The translations under genes were made by a program, and so were the position numbers. The notes beneath the pieces are model-generated. The model was not told the DNA's origin. It searched no databases and was given only the letters and a program-made list of their open reading frames with translations. This document shows, in pieces, positions 7,239-16,594 of a DNA stretch of 64,000 nt (the first letter of the stretch is position 1; every line of letters begins with the position of its first letter). The stretch lies in the NCBI GenBank assembly GCA_041389565.1, contig JAWKRP010000009.1:1-64000 (forward strand), written 5' to 3'. This stretch comes from JACKEQ01 sp041389565 (GTDB lineage: Bacteria; Myxococcota_A; UBA796; GCA-2862545).

Positions 7239-8093
7239 GTGCGGCAGAACGTAGCGATCCTGCTCGCGGCCGTGGTCGTCGTCGCCATGGTGGTGGCGGT
7301 CTGGCGGTACCTCGCGAACGACGCAGCGGCCGGTGAGGTCGTGCTGTCCGTCGTTCACGGCGACGTGGCGCTCGAGGGGCCCGAGCGCGACGGGCGTGCA
7401 CAGGTGGGCGCGAGGCTCGGCGTGTCCGACCACCTGCGCACGGGCGATGGCCGCGCCGTGCTCTCGCTCGACGGGGGAACGCGCGTACGCATCGGTCCTT
7501 CGTCGTCGGTCGTCGTCAGGTCCGTCGACGAGCAGGGGGTCGGGCTCGAGCTCGAAGGGGGCGCGCTGTTCGCCACCGTCCGTCCCGAGAGCGGCTCCGT
7601 GAACGTCACCGGCGGGGGCGTCACGGTGCAGGCCACGGATGCCGACTTCGACCTCGGGGTCACCGAAGGGGTCGCCGTCCTCGAGACCACCCGCGGCGAG
7701 GTCGCGCTGATGGGCGTCGACGAGCCCCGCCTGAGCGCGGGATCCCGCGCGGTCATCCGCAACCGGTCCGCGGCCATCGGCCCGATCCCGGAAGACCTCC
7801 TGCTCGAGGTCGCCTGGCCGCAGCCCGAGCGCACACGGTCCGAGGAGACCCGTGTGAGCGGCACCACCGCGCCCGGCGCGAAGGTCACGCTGTCGGGGGC
7901 CTTCGGGTCCCGCACGGTCACGGCCGACTCCGACGGCAACTTCACCGCGAGCGTGCCGCTCCAGGAGGGCGAGAACCCCATCGACGTCGTGGCGACCGAT
8001 CTGCTCGGCAAGGAGATCCGCGTCCCCGGCATCCTCCAGACGCGTGACACCCGGGGCCCCACGTTCCGCGGTGGCGTCGAGTACGGGAACTAG
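7239..8093 (+). CDS. FecR-like membrane-anchored protein with C-terminal Ig-like domain
   Basis: 284 residues. An N-terminal transmembrane anchor (about 5-25) is followed by a FecR-type beta-rich domain (35-165: GDVALEGPERDG, LGVSDHLRTGDGRAVLSLD, GGALFATV). A bacterial Ig-like domain closes the protein (about 200-275: VSGTTAPGAKVTLSG to NPIDVVATD). FecR domains are best known from anti-sigma/iron-signalling proteins, but many anchored, peptidoglycan- or surface-associated proteins share the fold without a TonB receptor or sigma factor, as here. GTG start with GGAGC nearby, 37 bases after the previous gene. The next start follows its stop by one base. Its place between sensor kinases and large Ig proteins suggests a periplasmic link between envelope state and signalling (inference). 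Confidence 0.82.
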   Translation: MRQNVAILLAAVVVVAMVVAVWRYLANDAAAGEVVLSVVHGDVALEGPERDGRAQVGARLGVSDHLRTGDGRAVLSLDGGTRVRIGPSSSVVVRSVDEQGVGLELEGGALFATVRPESGSVNVTGGGVTVQATDADFDLGVTEGVAVLETTRGEVALMGVDEPRLSAGSRAVIRNRSAAIGPIPEDLLLEVAWPQPERTRSEETRVSGTTAPGAKVTLSGAFGSRTVTADSDGNFTASVPLQEGENPIDVVATDLLGKEIRVPGILQTRDTRGPTFRGGVEYGN

Positions 8094-8094
8094 C

Positions 8095-10575
8095 GTGCTC
8101 GCGCTGCTCTTCGCCGCTCTCGCCGCCGATCCGCCGGTCCCGGCGCCAGACTCCGGTGCGTCCGGGGTGGCCGACGGGTTCGCCGTGCTGCCCGCGCTCG
8201 ACGAGCTCCGGCCCGGCCTGCCCGGCACCGTGTGGGTCGCCGTGCTCGACGGGTCCGTTCGCCCTCCGGTCGTCGAAGCGTCCGGCGGGACCGTGCGATT
8301 CGGGCTCGAAGGCGCGACCGACGGCGTGTGGCCGCTCGTCGTCACCCCCGACGTCGACGCGGGGTCCGTGGAGCTGCGGGTGTCGGCCACGGGGAAGAGC
8401 ACGCGCGTCTCCCTCGACGTCGGCTGGCCCCAGCCGGGCGATCTCGACGTGCCGGCTCGGGTCGAAGCGCTCGTCCAGGACGAGGCCCCTGTCGTCATCG
8501 CCATCACCGGCGCGAACATGCCACCACCCGAGCTCCTGCAGGTGGTCGTGGGGGAGGGGGTCGTCGAGTCCGTGCGGGCCGTCGAAGGGGGGCTCGAGGT
8601 CGTGATCCGCCCCGGAGACTCGCCGTTCCCGCGCCTCATCCCGTTCGGCGTGCGCGACGAGCGCACCGACTCCCGGCCCACCTGGGGCGCCGTGCGCATG
8701 CGTGCCAAGCCCCGGATCCCGCTCGATGCCGAGCCCGGCGCCACCCTCCGGCTCGACGTCGGGGGCCGCGCGTACGGTCCGTTCGAGGTCGGAGCCGACG
8801 GTCACGTGAACGCGCGGGTCGACCAGTACCCCGGCGAGACCGTCGCCACGGCCCTCCTCACCGACGACCTCGGCAACCGCACCACGTCCACGATCCCGCT
8901 CGCGAGCGAGAACAAGCCCAGCCTGGTCGCCATCCCCGGCGACCGGTCGTCCGGAACGGGCCGTCCCCGCCTCGTGTATCTGCGGGCCGTCGACGGAGAC
9001 GGCCGCGCGTGGCGGGGAGAGTCGCCGACCTGTCGCTCTCCGGCCGTGGGCGCGCTCGCGGTCCTGCGCATCAACGCGGGCCTGTACGCCGTTCCGGTCG
9101 AAGGCCGGTTCTCCGACGGTCTCGTCGACGTGCGCCTCGAGTGCCGCCTGGGCTCGGAGTCCGCAGCCTCCGTTCGACTCGGCCCGGCGCCGGGCATCGC
9201 GTCCCGCCTGCTCCTCCAGGTCTGGCCCACCGAGCTCTCCACCGATCTCCCGCTCGCCGAGGTGCGTGCCGCCGTCGAAGACGCCCAGGGGCAGCGCCTC
9301 GACCCGTCGTCCATCGAGATCGTCGCGGAGCACGGCGCGATCGAGCGTACAGCCGGGAGCCGGGAGACCGGCGAGGCCGAGTACCGCGGCGAGAAGGCCG
9401 TCGAGCTCGGGCGCGACCGCATCGTCGCCCGCTACTCGCCCGAGGCGTCCACCGGGGTCGTCACGCGCCTCGACCTCGGATGGGACCGTACCGGCGCGGG
9501 CTTCGTGGCGTTCGTGCGCGCGATGGACCCCGAGGGGCGCCCCGTTCGCGGTGCAGAGGTGCTCGTCGAGCTCGGCGGAGACGCCCCGGTCGCGGCGATC
9601 ACCGGTACGAACGGCTGGGGCGAGGCCCGCGCCGAGTTCGTGCCCGCCGGCCCACTCGTGCTGGTCGCGCGCTCCGGGGTCCGGGAGGCCCGCGCGCTCG
9701 TCCTGCCCGGAACCCGCGGCAGCCTCTCGCCCGGCGCCGCGCTGCTCGAGACGACCCGCGAGGTCACGCTGTCGCCCGGTCGGGTGGCCGGCATCTCCGT
9801 CAACGTCGACCCGCCCATCCTGCGAACCGGCCGGGCCTCGGTCGCCTGGGTGTCGGTGCAGCTCGAAGACCGCGCCGGGAACCCCATCACCGAGGAGAAC
9901 ATCCAGCTCGACGTCTCGGAGGGCACGGTGGGCCCGCTCATCGCGCGTCCCGACGGCACCTGGGTCGCGGAGTACGTGCCCGAGGAGAGCGACCGGCCCC
10001 GCGAGGTCACCATCACCGCGAAGACCGAGTCCCTCCGGTCCACCGCGCGCCTCACGCTCGAGCCCCGGCTCGGCCGTCTCTCGCTCGGTCCCCAGATCGG
10101 GTGGAGCTCGAACTTCGGCAGCATCTCGTCCCCGATGGTGGGCCTCGACGTCGACCTGCGCACGCGCTTCCTCGCGGAGAGCGTGCTCCTGCGCGCCTCG
10201 TTCTTCGGGTACGGCATGACGGCCCGCACCACCACGGGTCTCGGCGACGACGCACAGCTCACCGGAGCCGTGTTCCCGGGCAGCCTCGCGCTGCTCCTGC
10301 GTCAGGACCGCGGTGGCGTGTCGTTCTGGGGCGGGGCGGGCGGAATCGTCGGTCTCCACACGGTCACCACCCGGTTCGGGTCGCGGATCGTCAGTCGCGG
10401 GAGCCGTGCTGTCTCCGGAGCCACGGTTCTCGGCGGCGCCGGGTACCGTCTGGGAGTGGGGGACGTCGTGGCCGAAGCGAGATGGAGCTGGATCCCCGGC
10501 CCGGGAGGCGAGGTCGGGTTCACCGGGAACATCGGCGGGCTCTCCGTCGGCCTCGGCTTCCGGTTGGTGTACTGA
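8095..10575 (+). CDS. Large secreted Ig-domain protein with predicted C-terminal barrel
   Basis: 826 residues starting with a short signal-like segment (VLALLFAALAADPP). I chose the GTG at 8095, 1 base after the previous stop; an in-frame start at 8044 would lie inside fecR. The body is beta-rich and contains Ig-like units, the clearest near residues 580-660 (VSVQLEDRAGNPITEENI, then a repeat-ending VTITAKTES), as in invasin/intimin Big_1 domains. The last 170 residues look like antiparallel membrane strands (GLDVDLRTRF, LLRASFFGYGM, VGLHTVTTRFG, VAEARWSWIPG) and end in GLGFRLVY with a terminal aromatic residue, as expected of an outer-membrane barrel. An outer-membrane adhesin or scaffold is the best guess. 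The stop overlaps the next ATG by one base. Confidence 0.75.
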   Translation: MLALLFAALAADPPVPAPDSGASGVADGFAVLPALDELRPGLPGTVWVAVLDGSVRPPVVEASGGTVRFGLEGATDGVWPLVVTPDVDAGSVELRVSATGKSTRVSLDVGWPQPGDLDVPARVEALVQDEAPVVIAITGANMPPPELLQVVVGEGVVESVRAVEGGLEVVIRPGDSPFPRLIPFGVRDERTDSRPTWGAVRMRAKPRIPLDAEPGATLRLDVGGRAYGPFEVGADGHVNARVDQYPGETVATALLTDDLGNRTTSTIPLASENKPSLVAIPGDRSSGTGRPRLVYLRAVDGDGRAWRGESPTCRSPAVGALAVLRINAGLYAVPVEGRFSDGLVDVRLECRLGSESAASVRLGPAPGIASRLLLQVWPTELSTDLPLAEVRAAVEDAQGQRLDPSSIEIVAEHGAIERTAGSRETGEAEYRGEKAVELGRDRIVARYSPEASTGVVTRLDLGWDRTGAGFVAFVRAMDPEGRPVRGAEVLVELGGDAPVAAITGTNGWGEARAEFVPAGPLVLVARSGVREARALVLPGTRGSLSPGAALLETTREVTLSPGRVAGISVNVDPPILRTGRASVAWVSVQLEDRAGNPITEENIQLDVSEGTVGPLIARPDGTWVAEYVPEESDRPREVTITAKTESLRSTARLTLEPRLGRLSLGPQIGWSSNFGSISSPMVGLDVDLRTRFLAESVLLRASFFGYGMTARTTTGLGDDAQLTGAVFPGSLALLLRQDRGGVSFWGGAGGIVGLHTVTTRFGSRIVSRGSRAVSGATVLGGAGYRLGVGDVVAEARWSWIPGPGGEVGFTGNIGGLSVGLGFRLVY

Positions 10576-13500
10576 TGATCTTCGTCCCGCTCCTGCTCAC
10601 CGCCTGTGGGGTCCGTCTGCCCGACCCCGTCGTGCAGTCCGTCGAGCCCAACCGCGGCTGGAACGGCGAAGAGACCGTCATCACGCTCGAAGGCGGGAAC
10701 TTCTACCCCCAGGTCGAGTTCAACGCGAACCGCCGCGACGAGGCCGATCTGGACGTGGGGTTCACGGCCTCGCTGCGGTCCGAGGTCTCCGGCGTGTACC
10801 CCCTCGGGGGCGTCAGCGCGCTCGACTACGAGCACATCCGTGCGGTCGTCAGCCCCGGCCTGCCCTCGGGCGTCTACGACGTGGTGGTCGTGGCCCCGTC
10901 GGGCTCCGAGGCCGTGCTCGCCGCTGCGTACACCGTGTCCGACACCCGCGCCGACCGCCTCGACATCGCCTCCGACGGCGTGGTCGCCGAGGTCAACACC
11001 CCCGAGCTCCTCACGATCCGGCTGCTCGCTCCGGGCGGCTCCGACGAGATCGTGCAGTCCGACCTCGAGGTCGAGGTGCGGGTGGAAGCCGTCGGCGGGG
11101 GCGCTGTCGACGGGGCGTTCTCCACGTCCGACCTCGAGAACGTCATCCTCGCCCCCAACCGCCAGTCCCTGACCGGATTCCTCGGCCCCGACGGCGTCGG
11201 GCGCGTGTCGCTGTCGGTCGGCACGCCCGGGCAGGTGGACGTGAGCGTGCGCCCCCTCGATCCCACGAGCCCCATCCGCTCGGGCACCACACGGCTCCAG
11301 TGGGAGCCCGGGCAGGACCTCACGGCGATCATCGAGCTGCCCGCCTCGCCGAGCCCGTTCGAGGTCACCGCCGGTCAGCCCTTCGACGTCGAGGTCCGCC
11401 TCGAAGACCAGTTCGGGAACCCCGTCGACGACGACGTGCTCATCGTGCTCCAGTCGAGCTGCAGCCCGGTCACGCGCATCCTCGAGGGCCCGGAGACCGT
11501 CCAGGTCGCGCTGTTCGCGAGCACCGTGCTCGGGAACGCCTGCTCCGACGCCCCCCAGACGCTCCGCGTCATCGCCGGTCCGCCCGGGGAGTCCGAGCCC
11601 ATCACGGTCCTGCCCGGGCCGCTGTCGAACTTCGGTGTGGTCACGTCCAGCGTGCCGATCCGGGCCGGAGAGACGAAGTCCGCCGACATCACGCCGCGCG
11701 ATGCGTACGGCAACAGCACGCCCTTCACGGGAGCCCTCACGATCGACGACTCCCTCGGAGGCGTGCAGGCCACCGACTGCATCCCGACGGGCTTCAACGA
11801 CGTGAACTGCCGGTTCATCAGCACCCGCGCGGCTCCCCAGGTGCAGCTCCTGGTCGGTGCCGGGTCCATCACGGGGCAGAGCGCACCGTACGAGGTGCGC
11901 CCGGCGCTCGTGGTCGACGCCCTGTCCATCGAGGTCCTCGACGCCTCGGTCGCAGGCGAGCCCGTCCGTGTGGGGCTCTCGCCGCTGGATGTGTACGGGA
12001 ACCTCATCGGTGCGGGTGATCTGGCGAGCGCGGCCATCTCGCTCACCGACGAGCTCGACGAGGCTGCCTGCGAGCCGACCACCCCCCTCGCCGACGGGCG
12101 CTACGCCCTGGCCTGCACGCTCACGACGGCCCGTCCGGATGCCGTCCTGTCCGCGGTCGTCGATGGGGTCCCCGCGACCTCCCCGCCGTTCGGGGTCGTG
12201 AACGGCCCGCTCGCGGACGCGACCGTGGTGGCGCCCGCGAGCGTCGTGGCCGGCGACACCTTCTCGGTGGGGGTCACCGCGACCGACGCGTTCGGGAACC
12301 CCTACGTGGTGCAGTCGACGACGGTGGTGGACCTCGTGGACCCGTCCGGAACGGTGCTGGAGACCGTCTCGCTCGATGCCACCGGCGCGGGGACGGCTCC
12401 GGTGCGGCTCACGGTGTCGGGCACGACCATGCTGTCGGTCGCCGACACCGACGTGCTCGGGAGCTCCGGGCCCATCGTCGTGCATCCGGACGTCGGCGTG
12501 GGCCTCGTGGTCCGCCCGCTCGTGCCCTGGGCGTTCACCGGCGTGGCCACCGCCGTGCGGGTGGAGTCGGTCGACCAGTTCGGGAACCGCGGTGCGGAGT
12601 CCTTCCCGGCGACGCTCTCCAGCCGCTCGGGCAGCGGGCCGACGGTGGCGGTGTCCATCGTGAACGGCGCGGCCACCACGACGTTCTCGTGGGCCACTCC
12701 ACGGCTCGACGAGGTGCTCGACGCCTCGGGCGGCGGACTGTCGGGCGAGTCGCTCGAGCTGTCCGTCGTCGCGGACTGCGGCGCGAACGGGCCCACCGCG
12801 GTGCTCGACTTCGCCGGAGCGCCACAGGGGCGGGCCTGCTGGGACGACTCGAGCCAGTCTGCGTCGCTCGCGGGCTCCCTGGCGTCCAGCACGCCGGGTA
12901 CAGCCCCGCTCCTGCGGTACGCCTCCAGCGTGGAGGGTGGCGCGGCCGTCATCACGTCGGGTCCGGGCTTCGGCCTCGTGATCGAGCAGCAGGGCCCGAG
13001 CGCCGTGAGCGCCCTGGTCGCCGACACCAGCGCGTGCGGCGACGTCGTGTCGTCGACGGTGTGGGTCGGGCTCGACGACGGGAACCCGGTGGGCGCCATC
13101 CCCGTCACGCTCGACTCCGGAGTCGCGGTCGTGGGGCTCGAAGCGCTCGACGTCGACGTGGTGGGCGCGGTGGACTGCACCGGAGACCCCGCTGCAGGCG
13201 GGCTCGTCACGGTCCGCACCAACCGCGGAGCCCTGGTGGGGCCGGTCCCCACGGGCTCCGGTCTGGAGCTCCAGCTCGACGCCACCGGGAGCGCCTCCTT
13301 CCTCCTCGATGCCCGCCCGGCGTTCACCGGGGGCACGGCCGACCTCGTGGTCGCGTCCGTCAGCGGGGGCGGCCGGGCCGAGCTCGCGGCCCAGTTCACG
13401 GGAGACGACCGCATGCCGTGGGTGTACGACCAGGGCCCGATCGGCGACACCTCCGGCCTGATCGACCACATCGACCTCACGTTCAGCGAGCCCATGCTCG

Positions 13501-14087
13501 CGGCCTCCATGGTCCCCGCCGCCTTCCAGGTGGTCGGCCCGGTGTCCGTGGCGGTCACGTCGGTCACCGAGCTCGCGCCCGTCGAGTGGCGCGTGGGGCT
13601 GGACGCGCCGATCGATGCTTCCGCCGGCACGTGGACCCTCCGGGCGACCGACGACGTGCGCGACCTCGCCGGCAACCGGCTCGATGGCGCCTACACGGGC
13701 GTGTCCGCCGACTGGGTCGGCACGTTCGGAGCGCTGCCGAGCTCTGCCGACCCCGTGGTGTGCGCGCCCGCCACGCCGCGCTTCCGTCCCGACGGCGACC
13801 CGGGCGTGGGGGAGGAGTCCGACACCTTCGTGGTCGGGCTCACCACCGCGTCGCTGCCGGCCTGGTGGGTGGCGTCCGTGCTCGATCCGTCGGGCGACGT
13901 GCTGCTGAAGCGTCGCGTGGTTCCCGTCGGGGTCTCCGACAGCTGGGTGTGGGACGGCCGCGACGTGACCGAGCGCATCGTCGACGATGGCGTGTACTCG
14001 GTGGTGCTCGAGCCCGAAGACGGTCTCGGCAACCTCGGCCCGGGGTGTGTGGTGTCGGTGGAAGTCGCGAACGGGGAGAGTCCGTGA
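10575..14087 (+). CDS. Giant surface lipoprotein with IPT/TIG and multiple Ig-like domains
   Basis: 1170 residues with a very short lipoprotein signal (MIFVPLLLTACG). An IPT/TIG domain comes first (about 20-110: SVEPNRGWNGEETVITLEG). A run of Big_1-like units follows, each marked by a D-x-(F/Y)-GN turn (EDQFGNPV, RDAYGNST, LDVYGNLI, TDAFGNPY, VDQFGNRG). A bacterial Ig-like unit of the SbsA type appears near 965-1045 (HIDLTFSEPMLAASM). The protein ends with a FlgD-like fold (about 1090-1168: DSWVWDGRDVTERIVDDGVYSVVL). Such chains of Ig domains form extended fibres for adhesion or surface display. It overlaps its neighbours on both sides (TGATG and GTGA), so it belongs to the kinase operon. Ligand and orientation on the cell surface are unknown. 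Confidence 0.8.
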   Translation: MIFVPLLLTACGVRLPDPVVQSVEPNRGWNGEETVITLEGGNFYPQVEFNANRRDEADLDVGFTASLRSEVSGVYPLGGVSALDYEHIRAVVSPGLPSGVYDVVVVAPSGSEAVLAAAYTVSDTRADRLDIASDGVVAEVNTPELLTIRLLAPGGSDEIVQSDLEVEVRVEAVGGGAVDGAFSTSDLENVILAPNRQSLTGFLGPDGVGRVSLSVGTPGQVDVSVRPLDPTSPIRSGTTRLQWEPGQDLTAIIELPASPSPFEVTAGQPFDVEVRLEDQFGNPVDDDVLIVLQSSCSPVTRILEGPETVQVALFASTVLGNACSDAPQTLRVIAGPPGESEPITVLPGPLSNFGVVTSSVPIRAGETKSADITPRDAYGNSTPFTGALTIDDSLGGVQATDCIPTGFNDVNCRFISTRAAPQVQLLVGAGSITGQSAPYEVRPALVVDALSIEVLDASVAGEPVRVGLSPLDVYGNLIGAGDLASAAISLTDELDEAACEPTTPLADGRYALACTLTTARPDAVLSAVVDGVPATSPPFGVVNGPLADATVVAPASVVAGDTFSVGVTATDAFGNPYVVQSTTVVDLVDPSGTVLETVSLDATGAGTAPVRLTVSGTTMLSVADTDVLGSSGPIVVHPDVGVGLVVRPLVPWAFTGVATAVRVESVDQFGNRGAESFPATLSSRSGSGPTVAVSIVNGAATTTFSWATPRLDEVLDASGGGLSGESLELSVVADCGANGPTAVLDFAGAPQGRACWDDSSQSASLAGSLASSTPGTAPLLRYASSVEGGAAVITSGPGFGLVIEQQGPSAVSALVADTSACGDVVSSTVWVGLDDGNPVGAIPVTLDSGVAVVGLEALDVDVVGAVDCTGDPAAGGLVTVRTNRGALVGPVPTGSGLELQLDATGSASFLLDARPAFTGGTADLVVASVSGGGRAELAAQFTGDDRMPWVYDQGPIGDTSGLIDHIDLTFSEPMLAASMVPAAFQVVGPVSVAVTSVTELAPVEWRVGLDAPIDASAGTWTLRATDDVRDLAGNRLDGAYTGVSADWVGTFGALPSSADPVVCAPATPRFRPDGDPGVGEESDTFVVGLTTASLPAWWVASVLDPSGDVLLKRRVVPVGVSDSWVWDGRDVTERIVDDGVYSVVLEPEDGLGNLGPGCVVSVEVANGESP

Positions 14088-14776
14088 AGCTCGACGACGA
14101 CGACCTGCTGCGCCTGGCGGAGCTCGCGGAGGCCGGAATCGCGGCCGCATCGCTCGTCCACGAGGTGCGCCAGCCGTTGTTCGCGCTGCGCGCCCTCGGG
14201 CAGCTCGGCGTGCAGGACCCAGCTTCGGTGCGGATGGACGATCTGCTCGTGCTGGTCGACCACCTGGAGTCGCTGCTTTCCGCGTGGTCGGACGTGGGGC
14301 GCCGCGAGCCCGAGCAGATCTACGACGTGCGCGAGGTGGTCGTCGGGGTGGTGCGCATGCTCGACGGGCGGCGCAGGCAGGCGGCCGCAGAGCTCGTCCT
14401 GGAGGACGGGAAGGCGGTGTGGGCGCACGGGAGGCCGTCCGTGGCGCGTCAGGTGGCGCTGAACCTGCTCCTGAACGCTCTCGACGCGGTGTCCGACCAG
14501 CCGGTCCGCGAGATCATGGTGCGCATCGTCATGACCACCGGGCGCGCGACCCTGGTGGTCGAAGACTCCGGGCCCGGCGTGCCCCCCGAGATCGAAGCGC
14601 GCATGTACGAGCCGTTCGTCACCACGAAGCCCGCGGAGCGGGGCACGGGCCTCGGGCTGTACGTCGCGCGTCGGCTGTGCGACGAGAACGGGGGAAGCCT
14701 GCGTCACGAGCGCACCGAGCGGGGCGCCCGGATGGTCGCTCAGTTCTCGACCGGCGGCCCCATGAAGAACGCGTAG
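14084..14776 (+). CDS. Small soluble histidine kinase lacking a sensor domain
   Basis: 230 residues: a HisKA-like helical hairpin with H26 (ASLVHEVRQPLFALR) directly at the N-terminus, then a complete HATPase domain (LNLLLNALDAV N-box, EDSGPGVP G1 box, YEPFVTTKPAERGTGLGLYV). No receiver, PAS or membrane segment. The GTG start overlaps the preceding stop by 4 bases and has GGGGAG upstream, so it is the sixth and last gene of the operon. A kinase without its own input probably relies on a partner. The ATPase-dead sensor kinase of the same operon is an obvious candidate, each supplying what the other lacks (inference). Its 3' end overlaps the converging TPR gene by 37 bases. Confidence 0.88.
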   Translation: MKLDDDDLLRLAELAEAGIAAASLVHEVRQPLFALRALGQLGVQDPASVRMDDLLVLVDHLESLLSAWSDVGRREPEQIYDVREVVVGVVRMLDGRRRQAAAELVLEDGKAVWAHGRPSVARQVALNLLLNALDAVSDQPVREIMVRIVMTTGRATLVVEDSGPGVPPEIEARMYEPFVTTKPAERGTGLGLYVARRLCDENGGSLRHERTERGARMVAQFSTGGPMKNA

Positions 14777-15210
14777 TAGCTGCTGGTCTCGTCGTTCGGG
14801 TCGAGCTCGGCGGCCTTCGAGAAGTGCGCGCGGCTGTCGGCCACGATGGCGTGGAAGCGCTCCGGATCGCCGAAGATCACGTCGTCTTCGTCGGCCACGC
14901 GCCGCAGGATCTCCGCGAGCTGGGCGTGTGCGACCGACAGCACCACGTTCTCCGGCACCTCGTCGGTCCACTGCCCGCCGGACTCGAGGTCGGCCAGCGC
15001 GGTGCGCGTGTGCTCCTCGGCGTCGCCCAGGCGGTCGGTGTCGAGCAGCAGCCGACCGAGGAGCAGGCGGGGCTCGGCGAGGCGCGGCTCGATCTTCAGG
15101 ATGGCGCGGAGCTCGTCTTCGGCGGCGTCGAGGCGCGACGCGGCGTGGAGCTCGACGGCACTCAGGAAACGCTGCCCGAGGGCCTCGAGCTCTTCTTCTT
15201 CAGCAGTCAT
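14740..15210 (-). CDS. Small TPR-type protein
   Basis: 156 residues, predicted all-helical, with tetratricopeptide-like pairs (LHAASRLDAAEDELRAILKI, PRLLLGRLLLDTDRLGDAEE, and a last pair ending SKAAELDPND). No signal peptide, so cytoplasmic; TPRs mediate protein-protein contacts and no function can be named. The start ATG overlaps the fxsA stop by 4 bases and has no good ribosome site of its own, pointing to translational coupling in a mazG-fxsA-TPR operon. The last 37 bases are antisense to the end of the histidine kinase gene. Confidence 0.75.
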   Translation of the reverse strand: MTAEEEELEALGQRFLSAVELHAASRLDAAEDELRAILKIEPRLAEPRLLLGRLLLDTDRLGDAEEHTRTALADLESGGQWTDEVPENVVLSVAHAQLAEILRRVADEDDVIFGDPERFHAIVADSRAHFSKAAELDPNDETSSYYAFFMGPPVEN

Positions 15211-15710
15211 GGGAGGTCATCGAAGGGGGAGGAGAAGGGATGGTTTCGCGGCACTGCCCGCGGATCGGCCGAGCTGGGCTCGCCGTTCCCCCGGGGCGCA
15301 GGATGTGGACCCCCGCCCGACGACGAGCGCCCGGGACCCAGTACGACGAGATCGAGCCGACTGGCAACTGCCTGGACCACCCGCGGTGCGAGCCAGCGGC
15401 GGGTGGGCGGGAGGATGAACAGGAAGCCCGCCAGATCCGTGAGGACGCCGGGCGTGAGCAGGAGCAGGCCGCCCGCGAACACGAGCACGCCCTCGGCGAT
15501 GCGCGACCCGGGTGGGAGGCCGCTGCGGAGCTCCTCGGACAGCGACGCGAGCACTCCGAGCCCCTCGCGCTTCGCGAGCCACGCCCCCACCGTGCCGGTG
15601 ACGACGACGATGAGGAAGGTCTGCCACGGGCCGATCCACGACCCGATCTGCAGGAGCAGCGCGAGCTCCAGAGCGGGGATGATCGTGAAGGCCAGCAGCA
15701 GGCGCCACAT
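15207..15710 (-). CDS. fxsA: FxsA family membrane protein
   Basis: 167 residues. Two hydrophobic stretches near the N-terminus (LLLAFTIIPALELALLLQIG and FLIVVVTGTVGAWLAK) and a later pair around LVFAGGLLLLTPGVLTDLAGF match the FxsA family. In E. coli the family member is an inner-membrane protein that, in excess, relieves F-plasmid exclusion of phage T7; its normal role is not known. The C-terminal 40 residues are polar and Pro/Ser-rich. The ATG at 15710 overlaps the mazG stop by one base, so it is co-translated with mazG. Confidence 0.85.
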   Translation of the reverse strand: MWRLLLAFTIIPALELALLLQIGSWIGPWQTFLIVVVTGTVGAWLAKREGLGVLASLSEELRSGLPPGSRIAEGVLVFAGGLLLLTPGVLTDLAGFLFILPPTRRWLAPRVVQAVASRLDLVVLGPGRSSSGGGPHPAPRGNGEPSSADPRAVPRNHPFSSPFDDLP

Positions 15711-16486
15711 CAGCGGGGCTCCTTCAGGGCCTGCCACCGCGCTTCGAGCGCTTCGGCATCCAGTGCTGCGGGGTCTCCACCTTGAGAGCGGATCGAAGAC
15801 TCCAGCCGACGGAACCGGGTCTCGAACTTCCGCGTGGCCGCGCGCAGGCAGTCTTCGGCGGACACCCCGGCATGTCTGGCGACGTTGACCACGCTGAACA
15901 GCACGTCTCCGAGCTCCTCTTCCACTGCGGCAACCTGCGCACCGGACAGCGCTTCGTCCAGCTCCGCCAGCTCCTCGTCGAGCTTCGCGCGCGCACCCGC
16001 CAGCGTGGGCCAGTCGAACCCCGTGGACGCGGCCTTCTTGCCGATCCGCTGGGCCTGGAGCAGCGCGGGAAGGGCCGCGGGCACGCCATCGAGCGCGGAG
16101 GGCGGGGGACCCTCGCCACCGGAGCGCTCGGCCCGCTCGGCCGCCTTGATGGCCTCCCACGACGCGAGCCCGCCGTACTCGGCGTCTCCGAAGACGTGGG
16201 GGTGGCGGCGCACCATCTTCTCGCACACCGCCTTCGCGGCGTCGTCGAGCGTGAAGGCGCCCGCTTCGGCCTTCATCTGGGCGAGCAGCGCGACCGTGAA
16301 GAGGAGATCGCCGATCTCGTCGCGCAGCGCGGCGTCGTCGCCCCGTTCGAGGGCTTCGAGCACCTCGTACACCTCTTCGACCACCATCGGCCGGAGGGTG
16401 TGCGGGGTCTGTGCGCGGTCCCACGGACATCCCTCGTCGGAGCGCAGCTTCTGCGTGATCGCAACCAGCTCGTCGAGGCTTCCCAT
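15710..16486 (-). CDS. mazG: Nucleoside triphosphate pyrophosphohydrolase MazG
   Basis: 258 residues, the normal length of tandem-domain MazG, which cleaves NTPs and dNTPs to monophosphate and pyrophosphate as house-cleaning or starvation response. The first domain starts with CPWDRAQTPHTL (20-31) and carries the metal ligands in EEVYE (37-41) and EIGD (57-60). The second repeats the pattern (LDEELAELDEAL and EEELGDVLFSVVN). I start at the ATG at 16486, which has GGAGG 6 bases upstream, rather than the longer frame. It is divergent from the Ser/Thr kinase gene. Confidence 0.93.
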   Translation of the reverse strand: MGSLDELVAITQKLRSDEGCPWDRAQTPHTLRPMVVEEVYEVLEALERGDDAALRDEIGDLLFTVALLAQMKAEAGAFTLDDAAKAVCEKMVRRHPHVFGDAEYGGLASWEAIKAAERAERSGGEGPPPSALDGVPAALPALLQAQRIGKKAASTGFDWPTLAGARAKLDEELAELDEALSGAQVAAVEEELGDVLFSVVNVARHAGVSAEDCLRAATRKFETRFRRLESSIRSQGGDPAALDAEALEARWQALKEPR

Positions 16487-16594
16487 CTCCGACCTCCCGG
16501 GCCGCGGCAGGCCCCGCGGCACCACGGATTCCCGGAAACCGTCGGCCCGCGTGCGGACAACGGGGTACGATGCGGGCGGTTTCCCGGGGGATGT

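Noticed and set aside
7239..8093. FecR-type iron signalling system (sigma factor and TonB receptor)
   Set aside because: No ECF sigma factor or TonB-dependent receptor is nearby; the FecR domain here is on a transmembrane anchor with an Ig domain.
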